From NCBI GenBank assembly GCA_030427425.1, contig JAUICQ010000006.1, forward strand, positions 1-64,000: 64,000 nucleotides of DNA, in the 5' to 3' direction. This DNA is from Fimbriimonadia bacterium (GTDB lineage Bacteria; Armatimonadota; Fimbriimonadia; Fimbriimonadales; Fimbriimonadaceae). Below the pieces are notes generated by a model that saw only the letters and a list, made by a program, of their open reading frames with translations, did not search any database and had not been told where the DNA came from. Position numbers and translations under genes: made by a program. Below are positions 17,684 to 25,469 of the stretch, in pieces; the stretch's first letter is position 1; every line of letters begins with the position of its first letter.

Positions 17684-18109
17684 CTACTTTTCAAATATTT
17701 TTCTTATATCTTCAGGGATGGTAATTGCTTTTCTATGCTCTCCCATGGCCACATGCCAAGAGTAGGCTTCACAACTAAGCTCATTATTTGATGTATTATA
17801 TATTTCATATTTGAAGAGTACTGCAGCTCGTCGTACTTCTTCAATCCAAACTTTTACCTGAATAATATCGTCGTACTTTATCTCTCTCTTATACTTGATG
17901 TTAAGCTCTACAGCAGGGAACTTTACACCCTTTTCTTCTAGCTCTTTAACAGATGTCCCTCTATCCCTAGCTAGCTTTCCACGAGCTTGCTCTAACCATA
18001 ACGGATAACTTCCATAGTAAGCATGACCCATCTGATCTGTTTCGCCATATCTTACTCTAATCTCGTCAATACTAACTGCAGGTTCTATACTTTTTTCAGC
18101 ATTATCCAC
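17684..18109 (-). CDS. Acyl-CoA thioesterase, 4HBT/YbgC-like
   Basis: 141 residues, the usual length of hot-dog thioesterases. RYGETDQMGHAYYGSYPLWLEQ is the catalytic signature, with Asp in ETDQMG and the expected ...Y..WLE.AR continuation. The remainder (FPAVELNIKYKREIKYDD, then KYEIYN) fits the 4-hydroxybenzoyl-CoA thioesterase fold. It should hydrolyse acyl-CoA or aryl-CoA thioesters in the cytoplasm. YbgC in proteobacteria lies with tol-pal, but no tol-pal genes are here, so the substrate is open. It is upstream of, and on the same strand as, the 16940 gene. Confidence 0.88.
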   Translation of the reverse strand: MDNAEKSIEPAVSIDEIRVRYGETDQMGHAYYGSYPLWLEQARGKLARDRGTSVKELEEKGVKFPAVELNIKYKREIKYDDIIQVKVWIEEVRRAAVLFKYEIYNTSNNELSCEAYSWHVAMGEHRKAITIPEDIRKIFEK

Positions 18110-18230
18110 ACACTTAGTCTACTTCTAACTAACATCGATATAAAAGTATTTTAATATCTTTTTGTTTAGTAGTTCGCAGAACAATTTTTTTAATATATGT
18201 AGTTGTATCCAAGATACTATCGTTTGAAGA

Positions 18231-18281
18231 CTGTTAAGTAATAGACTATTTCTTAACAGTAAATAGTCTATTACTTAACAG
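18231..18281 (-). terminator. 21-bp perfect stem-loop after tandem-repeat LRR gene
   Basis: CTGTTAAGTAATAGACTATTT (18231-18251, written in two parts: CTGTTAAGTAATAG + ACTATTT) pairs fully with 18261-18281; loop nine bases. It begins 7 bases beyond the LRR stop codon on the minus strand. There is no T-tract. Termination or 3'-end protection of the mRNA is likely. Confidence 0.6.
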
Positions 18282-18288
18282 AGAAGTG

Positions 18289-20364
18289 TTATATTTTCCG
18301 CGTTCGTGGTAATGCCTGAGTTATAATATTCCAGTGTTCTCCCAGTTTGCAGTTATGAAGGTATAGTGTTCTGAGTGTGCTAAATTTGTTAAACTCTCTA
18401 CTCTGCTGACCCTGATAATCTGTGTAGTTTAGATTCAATGTCTCTAACGTTCCAGATAATGCTTTTAGAATGGAACTCCAGTTATCTCCCAGTTTGCAAG
18501 AGTTAAGGGTTAGTGTTTTAATGTTGTGGAACCTCTTAAACTCTCTGGCTCGTTCCCCTTTATAATCGGTGGAGTTAAGATGCAATGTTTCTAATGTTCT
18601 TGGTAATGCTTTCAGAAGTGTATTCCAACTATTTCCCAATTTGCAGTAGTTAAGAGTTAATGTTTTTAGTTTTTTGAACTTCCTAAACTCTGTGACCTGC
18701 TCTCCTCGATAATCGGTAGAGTTCAGTTGCAATGCTTCTAATGTTCCTGGTAGTGCTTTTAGTAGAGTATTCCAATGCTCTCCTAATTTGCAGTTATAAA
18801 GGTATAGTGTTTTGAGATTATAGAACCTTTTAAACTCCCTGGCCTTCTCTCCTTGATAATCGGACTCATCAAGATACAGTGTTTCTAATGTTATTGGTAA
18901 TGCTTTCAGTAGAGTTTTCCAGTTTTTACCCAATTTGCAGTTATAAAGGGTTAGTGTTTTAAGCTTGTAGAACTTTTGAAACTCCCCGGCTTGCTCTCCT
19001 TGATAATCGGTAGCATCAAGATACAATTTTTCTAGAGTTACAGGTAATGCTTTTAGAATTGAATTCCAGTTCTCGCCCAGTGTGCAGCAGTCAAGATTTA
19101 GGGTTTTGAGATTATAAAACCTTTTAAACTCCCTGGCCTGCTCTCCTTTATAATCGGTAGCATCAAAGTACAATGTTTCTACTGTTTTAGGTAATGCTTG
19201 TAGCACTGTATTCCAATGTTCTCCCAGTTTGCAGTGATGAAGAGTTAGCGTTCTGAGTGTGTTGAACCTATTAAACTCTTCACTCTGCTGACCTTTATAA
19301 TCGGTCCCAGCAAGATTCAAAGTTTTCAGTGTTCCTGGTAACGCTTTTAGAAGTGTATTCCAGTTAGCTCTTAACTTGCATCCTGGTAGAATAAGTTCTT
19401 TTAGCGTTTCAGAAGCGGTAGCCATCTGTAGTATTTCTTCTGATGAGTTACTACAACCCGGTAATTGTAGTTTCTGCAAGGTTGGTAATGAGGAGATGAA
19501 TTCTACATGTTTTCTAGTAAGTTTGCCACAAGCAGTTTTGCATGCTCCCACCTCATTCATTTCTCCTAGCTCTATCACTGGGGAGCAGGGAACGGTTATT
19601 TGGTAGAGGGTACGATACTGTACCAGTCTATCTATTTGCGATAAACTGTTAATAGGATATTTTGCCCATAAATCCTCTCTTTCTAGTCCGTTGAAGTTCC
19701 TCTCTCCTTTATCGAATAGTTCTTCTATAAAGTCTAGGAATTCATCTGTGTTCTGCAAGTTGTCTGGTACAGAAATACTGCATTCTAATATGGATTCTTC
19801 ATTCTGCACGGGTTCTACTATTTCAAGGATTTCTGGTTCGTCGATGGTTAACAATTTTCCACTTGGGAGCACTTGCAATGCTTGAGGACCCATTGTTGCT
19901 AGCACCGTGTCTGTTATGTTAATCTCCCTGATATTAAAGCACTGGAGATTAATCAGAAAATGCATGAAATCTTCTATAGAGTTCGTGCACCCTTTAAAGC
20001 TGAGATGCTTTAACTGCTTCAAACTGCTGATAAAAGGGAAGAGTCGCTGAGGGATTTGTGTATTCTGTATCTCTATATGTGTGATGCCTAAAGAGAAGTT
20101 ATCGTCATCGGTAACGGTGATAACTAAATTCTGTAGGTCGGCTAGTCTGGCTAAAGTAGTTACATCTTGTACCGTTTTATGGCGCCATGTGTCTGTTGCT
20201 TGATAGATTGAAAAATCGGTAACATCTGCATGCACATCGGCTCGTATTTTTTTTATTATGGTGGGAATGTCGTTAGAGAGTCCTCCTCTCTCGAAAGCAT
20301 TTACTGTAATGATTCCGGTTAACAACTGTATTATAGGTAGTATAATTTTTCTAAGGTAATTCAT
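18289..20364 (-). CDS. Exported LRR protein built from 147-bp tandem repeats
   Basis: 691 residues from the ATG at 20364, which has GGAGG seven bases upstream (an ATG at 20376 overlaps that site and is less likely). Signal peptide MNYLRKIILPIIQLLTGIIT. Residues ~30-330 hold a diverged N-terminal region with a few irregular LRRs. From ~335 to the end there are seven near-perfect 49-residue units and a partial eighth: LKALPxTLExLxLxxTDYxG, then E...F..LKTLTLxxCKLG and W. The repeats are also regular at DNA level (147 bp each), so unit number may vary between strains. It has no F-box-like segment and no Cys cap; the C-terminus stops inside a unit, which may mean loss of the end. Function unknown. 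Confidence 0.85.
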   Translation of the reverse strand: MNYLRKIILPIIQLLTGIITVNAFERGGLSNDIPTIIKKIRADVHADVTDFSIYQATDTWRHKTVQDVTTLARLADLQNLVITVTDDDNFSLGITHIEIQNTQIPQRLFPFISSLKQLKHLSFKGCTNSIEDFMHFLINLQCFNIREINITDTVLATMGPQALQVLPSGKLLTIDEPEILEIVEPVQNEESILECSISVPDNLQNTDEFLDFIEELFDKGERNFNGLEREDLWAKYPINSLSQIDRLVQYRTLYQITVPCSPVIELGEMNEVGACKTACGKLTRKHVEFISSLPTLQKLQLPGCSNSSEEILQMATASETLKELILPGCKLRANWNTLLKALPGTLKTLNLAGTDYKGQQSEEFNRFNTLRTLTLHHCKLGEHWNTVLQALPKTVETLYFDATDYKGEQAREFKRFYNLKTLNLDCCTLGENWNSILKALPVTLEKLYLDATDYQGEQAGEFQKFYKLKTLTLYNCKLGKNWKTLLKALPITLETLYLDESDYQGEKAREFKRFYNLKTLYLYNCKLGEHWNTLLKALPGTLEALQLNSTDYRGEQVTEFRKFKKLKTLTLNYCKLGNSWNTLLKALPRTLETLHLNSTDYKGERAREFKRFHNIKTLTLNSCKLGDNWSSILKALSGTLETLNLNYTDYQGQQSREFNKFSTLRTLYLHNCKLGEHWNIITQALPRTRKI
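18291..19360 (-). repeat. 147-bp coding tandem repeats
   Basis: Equivalent codons recur every 147 bases (for example the Gly/Asn-Ala codons near 18455, 18602 and 18749). There are seven full units plus a partial one, all in frame within the LRR gene. Not CRISPR: units are long, contiguous and coding. Confidence 0.85.
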
Positions 20365-20493
20365 ATAAACCTCCAAACAAGAACATACCAGGAAAGATAT
20401 CCACTATACTACTGTAAAAAATGTGTTTATAAACGATTGTTGCATATATATAAGTAATTCCGTACCAGGGTTGTATATTTCTGGCTTAAAAAG

Positions 20494-22014
20494 TTAATTG
20501 GAGGAAGGTGAAAACGGGGACTTTTGAACCTGGTAATTATACTGTGCATGGTTAGAAGCAGCATTATTTTCGAGTGTGGTGCCATGAAAAGTGGTGTCAA
20601 GAAAAATCTGATAACCCCTGGCGATAGCCTTAGTGCAAAAATGACTATCTTCTCCCAGCATTGTAGAGTTGTAGAGATAGTTGAAATCGATACCAGTGTC
20701 TAATATTTTCTTCGATATCAGGATGGCATCCGATATTCCGCCTACAACTAGCATCTGTGGAATTTTTAAATTATCGATAAACTTTTTAGAGAGTAGAATG
20801 GCTTCCTCAAAAGGATACTTTTCCTCTATGTTATTTTCAAAAAGCTGATATTCATCCATCATCCAGGCATTAGGTAGATAATCTCCATCATACATTTGGG
20901 TCCAAATAAGAGGCGCAATAACATCTTTTCCTCTATTTACTAAGTGTTGAATAGTATGGGGATGGAGAAGAACGTTGCTATTAAGCATAAAGCAGAAATC
21001 TACATTATTTTTTCGTGCATGTTCTAGTAAGAGGTTTTTATGTTTTATAAATCTATCAGCTGCCTCTTTTTTCCACTTATTTTTAATGTAGGGGAAGTCC
21101 TTCAGATATTCTTGTTTCGGTCCAATTCTATTCTCGCTGGGTATAATTTCTATCCGATTATTCTTTGCTGCGTATACTTGAATTAGTTGAGATGTATTTA
21201 AATCCGGTGAATCGTCTATGAATGTGAATTGTGTATCGAAACCGTCTAATTTGAAAGCACTGATAGATTCCAGAAAAGCTTTTGTTATCTCATATCCATT
21301 ATTAATGACAGATGAAACCATTATTGGTGGATTCTGTTTTGGCAAAATATCCTGAATTGGGTGACTAGCTGTTTCAGGTTGAATGTATGCTAGATACTCC
21401 CGGTAAGATATTTTAGCAAGTTGTGTATTGTTTTTTACTGTGTACTGATTATTCAGATTTGCTGATTCGTCATTAGCGAAGAATACTCTAGCCTCAGAAA
21501 GCTGTGTTTCTAATGAACGGATTACTGCTGGTACACGTGGTGATATTTCTGTTGAATTATCCCAGTGATTATAATCTAGATTGCTAAAGTTCTTTATCAG
21601 GAAGGGCTGATATTTATAATGGGATTGATGGTGAACGGAATCTAGATAATTTGCGCCATCGGGAGTAATCTGATATTTGGCTGTAGCCAGTACGGTATGA
21701 TGGAGATTCTGTATTTCATCTCTTAAGATAGAATAGAACTCTTTAGGAATATACTCGTTACTATCTAATAGTAAAATGCTATCCGCATTACTTGCAACTG
21801 CTTTCTCCCATAATAATTTTCTGGCCTTAAATTCATCTGATACTTGAATGTTCTCTATATTTAAGGATTTATTATTATGCGCAGGTAAATCAGTACTATC
21901 TATACTGAGTAGCAGAGCCTGATTAGTAAAATGTGATATCGTTTCTAAATACTGTAAAAAGATATTTTCTGGACATTTTTTTACAATACCAATAGCAATG
22001 GTATGTTTTGACAT
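20494..22014 (-). CDS. Two-domain glycosyltransferase-like protein
   Basis: 506 residues. The N-terminal ~200 residues look like a diverged family-2 glycosyltransferase (SILLLDSNEYIP takes the place of the DxD motif). The C-terminal ~270 residues are a second GT-A-like domain (FIDDSPDLN, CFMLNSNVLLHP, MLGEDSHFCTKAIARGY) clearly paralogous to the C-terminal half of the upstream gene at 22015. The ATG follows the upstream TAA directly (TAAATG), so translation is probably coupled. Both should transfer sugars in the cytoplasm. The acceptor is unknown: surface glycan or flagellin are candidates. The loss of the DxD in the first domain suggests it may be non-catalytic. Confidence 0.8.
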   Translation of the reverse strand: MSKHTIAIGIVKKCPENIFLQYLETISHFTNQALLLSIDSTDLPAHNNKSLNIENIQVSDEFKARKLLWEKAVASNADSILLLDSNEYIPKEFYSILRDEIQNLHHTVLATAKYQITPDGANYLDSVHHQSHYKYQPFLIKNFSNLDYNHWDNSTEISPRVPAVIRSLETQLSEARVFFANDESANLNNQYTVKNNTQLAKISYREYLAYIQPETASHPIQDILPKQNPPIMVSSVINNGYEITKAFLESISAFKLDGFDTQFTFIDDSPDLNTSQLIQVYAAKNNRIEIIPSENRIGPKQEYLKDFPYIKNKWKKEAADRFIKHKNLLLEHARKNNVDFCFMLNSNVLLHPHTIQHLVNRGKDVIAPLIWTQMYDGDYLPNAWMMDEYQLFENNIEEKYPFEEAILLSKKFIDNLKIPQMLVVGGISDAILISKKILDTGIDFNYLYNSTMLGEDSHFCTKAIARGYQIFLDTTFHGTTLENNAASNHAQYNYQVQKSPFSPSSN

Positions 22015-23604
22015 TTACAGAGCCTCCTGTAAAATTTGCGGATTGCTCTGTGTAGGTACAATCCGGTGTTCTTGAATATACTGATGATATCCTTGAGTAT
22101 CAATTAAATTGTCTGTATATAGATGATATGGTGGATAGGTTCCATCACTGTAAAGAGTATATCCCAGCGCGACCATTTTCACGCAGAAGTGTCTATCCTC
22201 ACCCTTCAATGATATGTTATATAGCGGACTATATGCGTTTGGGATTTCTAATATTTGTCTACTAAATAGTGTACAAGCTCCTAATCCGCCTACCTTCGTA
22301 ATGCCGGGTGACCTAAACTTATTTTTAAGTGCATCGGCCTCTTCTGTAATTTGATGTGAATCTAATTTTTCAGTAGGATCTCGCCAATAGAAACTATAAT
22401 TATCCTGGGCCCAAACTTGAGGTGATGCTGGTTGAGAATCGTACCACTGCGTCCAGAAAACCTCTGAAATAATATCTTTCTCGCAACCTATGAGTTGTTT
22501 TAAGGTCTCTTTTTGGAGGATAAGGTCTGTGTCTAGCATGAAAAGGAAATCGTAGTTTTCACTGGCAGCTTTTTTCATGAGATAATTTCTCATCTCGCTT
22601 ACTTTCAGAGTCTTAGTTACTGGCCATTTTACTGTTAAGTTGTTATTTTCGTAGTCATCACTATTTTTACCTAAACAGGTACATTCGTTCTTGTCTATTA
22701 CTGTAAAGTTTGTATGTTCGGTGGCTAAATTAGATAACAGTTTAGACGATTCCGTATCGCTGTTATCATCAATAAAGCAGTAGTCTACTTCCAATCCATC
22801 AGTGTCTAGTTGAAATAGTGCATTAAAAAATTCCTGTAGTATTCTGTTAGGATGGCAGACTGGTGAACCAATCAGTATACGGGGTCGGGTAATTTTAGTT
22901 TGGTTCAGTGTTTTAATTTTAGGAGACTTATCCAGCAGGCTCTCTTTATATTCTGCTGAGATAAAATTATTTTTGCTATCATGTTTATGCCAGCTATCTA
23001 ATATAATTTTAGTCCGTTCCGGATATAGAAAGCCATAATGGAATATTTTTGTATTACAATATCCGTGTTTCAGCTGCTGTAGTAGTGTATCTGTAAAGTG
23101 GGGCGCGTGTACAGGAATATTGTTCCAATCGAAGTTCAATGATTTATTTTTTACTAATCTGGTGGTGTATCGATGATGTCTTTCCCATAGTTGGTCTTCT
23201 CGATACGATTTTTCGTTGCTCCAGAGATCGTAAATCCGGAATCCCCATGCTTCTATAGTTGGATGATTTAAGAGATCTGGTATTTTTTCAATTATCTCTT
23301 CATCAAATATTTCATCAGCATCTAAGCTTAGAATCCAATCGGGATTTAATGTTCGTGCAGTATGATATGTTTTGTGCCGTATAACCGATTCATCTCCTAG
23401 AAAAGAGGGTCTGTCTAATTTTACTAGTTTAACATTCTGAAACTGTCTACATATTTCTATGCTATTATCCGTACTGCAATCATCTACGACAAGGATCTCT
23501 GTAGATATTTTAGAGAGCAAAGTTAAATTTTGCTGTAAATATCTATCTGCTTCGTTTCGAATTATGATAGTAGTAACTAGAGATGGACGATTGTTTAGTG
23601 ACAC
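22015..23604 (-). CDS. Two-domain family 2 glycosyltransferase
   Basis: 529 residues. The N-terminal domain is a typical GT2: VTTIIIRNEADRYL, EILVVDDCSTDNS, and ILSLDADEIF with the metal-binding DxD. The C-terminal domain (from ~245) is another GT-A-like fold: YCFIDDNSDTE, FLFMLDTDLIL with a second DxD, and KGEDRHFCVKMVALGY. So two active sites may lie in one chain. The partner gene at 20494 follows with no gap. The start is 60 bases from the tRNA-Phe 3' end on the same strand, so it might be read from the tRNA promoter. No polymerase, flippase or sugar-nucleotide genes are close by. Confidence 0.85.
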   Translation of the reverse strand: MSLNNRPSLVTTIIIRNEADRYLQQNLTLLSKISTEILVVDDCSTDNSIEICRQFQNVKLVKLDRPSFLGDESVIRHKTYHTARTLNPDWILSLDADEIFDEEIIEKIPDLLNHPTIEAWGFRIYDLWSNEKSYREDQLWERHHRYTTRLVKNKSLNFDWNNIPVHAPHFTDTLLQQLKHGYCNTKIFHYGFLYPERTKIILDSWHKHDSKNNFISAEYKESLLDKSPKIKTLNQTKITRPRILIGSPVCHPNRILQEFFNALFQLDTDGLEVDYCFIDDNSDTESSKLLSNLATEHTNFTVIDKNECTCLGKNSDDYENNNLTVKWPVTKTLKVSEMRNYLMKKAASENYDFLFMLDTDLILQKETLKQLIGCEKDIISEVFWTQWYDSQPASPQVWAQDNYSFYWRDPTEKLDSHQITEEADALKNKFRSPGITKVGGLGACTLFSRQILEIPNAYSPLYNISLKGEDRHFCVKMVALGYTLYSDGTYPPYHLYTDNLIDTQGYHQYIQEHRIVPTQSNPQILQEAL

Positions 23605-23660
23605 TGATATAATTATCGGCTAATGTGACATTATATTGGAGCTAATTAAAAGGGAAGTAG

Positions 23661-23736
23661 TGGTGCCGCAAGCCGGACTCGAACCGGCGACCCAAGCATT
23701 TTCAGTGCTTTGCTCTACCAACTGAGCTATCGCGGC
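23661..23736 (-). tRNA. tRNA-Phe (anticodon GAA)
   Basis: Minus-strand cloverleaf of 76 bases including an encoded CCA. Acceptor GCCGCGA pairs with TTGCGGC, the D arm is AGCTCAGTTGGTAGAGC, the anticodon loop CTGAAAA gives GAA, and the T arm is GCCGGTTCGAGTCCGGC. It lies 11 bases downstream of tRNA-Asp, same strand. Confidence 0.97.
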
Positions 23737-23747
23737 AAAAATAAAAA

Positions 23748-23823
23748 TGGCGCGGATGACGGGACTTGAACCCGCGACCCCCGGCGTGACAGGCCGGTGC
23801 TCTAACCACTGAGCTACACCCGC
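23748..23823 (-). tRNA. tRNA-Asp (anticodon GTC)
   Basis: Minus-strand cloverleaf of 76 bases including CCA. Acceptor GCGGGTG pairs with CATCCGC (one G-U), the anticodon loop CTGTCAC gives GTC, the T arm is CGCGGGTTCAAGTCCCG, and the discriminator base is G as expected for Asp. First gene of a two-tRNA unit with tRNA-Phe. Confidence 0.97.
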
Positions 23824-23835
23824 GACTATATTAAT

Positions 23836-23865
23836 ATTATCGCATGAAATATCGTATTTGTGCAA
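23836..23865 (-). promoter_or_regulatory. Sigma-70-type promoter for tRNA-Asp/Phe
   Basis: On the minus strand TTGCAC (-35, 23860-23865), an 18-base spacer and GATAAT (-10, 23836-23841) end 12 bases before the tRNA. The same CCCTTGCACAAA core precedes tRNA-Glu. Confidence 0.75.
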
Positions 23866-24091
23866 GGGCTATGTGTGTATATATTATACTTTTCGCGTAC
23901 AATATTTTAATTATAAGTAAAATGATAATTATTTAGCACTGAAGTATTTGTTATTCAGGTTCAATATCTTCATATATTGAAAATAAAGGTAGAAAAGATG
24001 TTTTCGATGATTTTGCATTTTTGGTTATTTATGCTATGTTATAATTAAATAATAGAATAAGGCTTCTTTAAAATTACCTAAAATTATATTA

Positions 24092-24325
24092 ATGGCTAAC
24101 TTATGTGATATTAAAACCACTAAATTTATACATAGGGAATTTTGTAGAAGAAATTTAGATATTAGAAATGCCGATGTATATGTATGTAATGGGGTGGTTT
24201 ATATTAGAGGAAAGATAATTAGTCATCGTGGGTCCGATCAGGATGTGCATAAAGTTACAAATTTAATTTTGAGATCACTGAAATCACGTAATGAAGTGAA
24301 AGATGTGGTTTATCAGGTTTCGTGA
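24092..24325 (+). CDS. Small BON-like protein
   Basis: 77 residues. DIRNADVYVCNGVVYIRGKI followed by VHKVTNLILRSLKS..EVKDVVYQV fits the BON pattern (beta strand with GVVxLxGxv, helix, then VxxVxxxv). BON domains bind membranes or lipids, but this copy has no signal peptide, so it would be cytosolic. No Shine-Dalgarno is obvious before the ATG. It ends at a perfect 58-bp palindrome shared with the convergent rplI gene. Assignment is by pattern only. Confidence 0.6.
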   Translation: MANLCDIKTTKFIHREFCRRNLDIRNADVYVCNGVVYIRGKIISHRGSDQDVHKVTNLILRSLKSRNEVKDVVYQVS

Positions 24326-24340
24326 TAGATAGGAAATGTC

Positions 24341-24398
24341 GTTAGATATAATAATAGGGTACGGAGGTTAACCTCCGTACCCTATTATTATATCTAAC
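24341..24398. terminator. 58-bp perfect palindrome between convergent genes
   Basis: The 29 bases 24341-24369 (GTTAGATATAATAATAGGG...) are the exact reverse complement of 24370-24398, with no loop and centre GTTAAC. Its position between the converging BON-like gene and rplI points to a two-way transcription terminator; AT-rich outer arms supply T-runs on both strands. Confidence 0.8.
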
Positions 24399-24414
24399 TT
24401 ATAAACAGAAACTA

Positions 24415-24945
24415 TTATGCTTTAGCTTCTTCAGTAGTTTCTTCAGAGACTACCTCTTCAGCAGCCTTATTCTCTTCGGCTTCTTCTACAATAGCATTAG
24501 GATCTACAACGTTTAGGTGCACAAATGCATCCACTTGTTGGTGAAGATCTATCTGAATTTTATAGTTACCTACTCTCTTGATAGGATGTAGTAGGGCAAT
24601 CTGCTTTTTGTCTACTTCGATTCCTGATAACTCTTTAACATAGTTAACAATATCGTTAGAAGTAATTGCGCCGAACAATCTTCTGCCATCATTTCCAACT
24701 TTTGCATCTATTTTAATGCTAAGCCCATCTATCTTTTCTTTATTTGCTTCGGCAGTGCTTTTTTCTGCAGCTGTTTTTGCCGCTAATCTAGCATTTTTAA
24801 CTTCAAGAGCATGTAACTGACCCTTAGTAGCCACTACTGCGAATCCTCTAGGGAAAAGATAGTTTCTAGCGTACCCGTTAGCAACGTTTACTACCTGATT
24901 TTTCTTTCCGAGATTGGGAACAACCTGATTAAGTATTACTTTCAT
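24415..24945 (-). CDS. rplI: 50S ribosomal protein L9
   Basis: 176 residues. MKVILNQVVPNLGKKNQVV and VANGYARNYLFPRGFAV are the classic L9 N-terminal rRNA-binding domain. A long charged connecting helix and the C-terminal domain (DGRRLFGAITSNDIV) follow. An acidic tail rich in Glu/Ala extends ~25 residues beyond the usual ~150. The usual neighbours (rpsF, ssb, rpsR, dnaB) are not here; it stands downstream of an unknown gene. Confidence 0.97.
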   Translation of the reverse strand: MKVILNQVVPNLGKKNQVVNVANGYARNYLFPRGFAVVATKGQLHALEVKNARLAAKTAAEKSTAEANKEKIDGLSIKIDAKVGNDGRRLFGAITSNDIVNYVKELSGIEVDKKQIALLHPIKRVGNYKIQIDLHQQVDAFVHLNVVDPNAIVEEAEENKAAEEVVSEETTEEAKA

Positions 24946-24967
24946 TTGTTTGCAAACCTTTTGTGAA

Positions 24968-25435
24968 TTATATAGATACGTCTAAATGTGCTTCGGAAGA
25001 CTTACCATTTCTGCATTTATACGTACTGATTATTATATTATCTCTTACTATTTTAGCACTTTTTCTTTCTGAAAGGTTTTGCTGATTGTACTTTTCTTTA
25101 CTAACTTGTACATTCTCTTCATTAAATAAATTTATATCGGATATATTTTTAGTAGACTGTTTATCATCTCGTGATTTGATAAGCTCTTGTAGTAGCTGAT
25201 GTTTTTTTTGATAATTTGCGGAATCTTCCGAAGTGTCTTTATCTAATGTATCAGCCGACTCAACTATTTTAATATTTTCAACACCCCATATTTTTTCTTT
25301 CGCATTTCTATAGACTTGTCTCACCTGACCCATATCGTTGAATCTGCGTGGGTCGTCTATTATTACGTTGTAGTGTTTTACGTAAGCTGATAGTGCAGGG
25401 TTAAATCCAATATCCATAATAGAATTATTGGACAA
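24968..25435 (-). CDS. Hypothetical cytosolic protein
   Basis: 155 residues, no signal peptide or membrane segment. It is charged and probably partly disordered in the middle (many Asp/Ser/Lys between ~60 and 110). I recognise no family. It sits between the mlaD-like gene (34 bases upstream) and rplI (22 bases downstream) on the same strand, so all three may be one transcript. Its real coding status is supported by the tight spacing and the length of the open frame. Confidence 0.65.
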   Translation of the reverse strand: MSNNSIMDIGFNPALSAYVKHYNVIIDDPRRFNDMGQVRQVYRNAKEKIWGVENIKIVESADTLDKDTSEDSANYQKKHQLLQELIKSRDDKQSTKNISDINLFNEENVQVSKEKYNQQNLSERKSAKIVRDNIIISTYKCRNGKSSEAHLDVSI

Positions 25436-25469
25436 AAATATAACTTATTGCATATTTATTGAACAAGGG

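Noticed and set aside
18291-19360. CRISPR-like periodic repeat
   Set aside because: Units are 147 bp, contiguous and coding; there are no spacers and no cas genes.
23620-23865. 81-codon open frame on the minus strand
   Set aside because: It is a read-through of the tRNA-Asp and tRNA-Phe genes; the GVAQWLEHRPVTPGV and AQLVEQSTENAWVAG strings are the familiar false translation of tRNAs.
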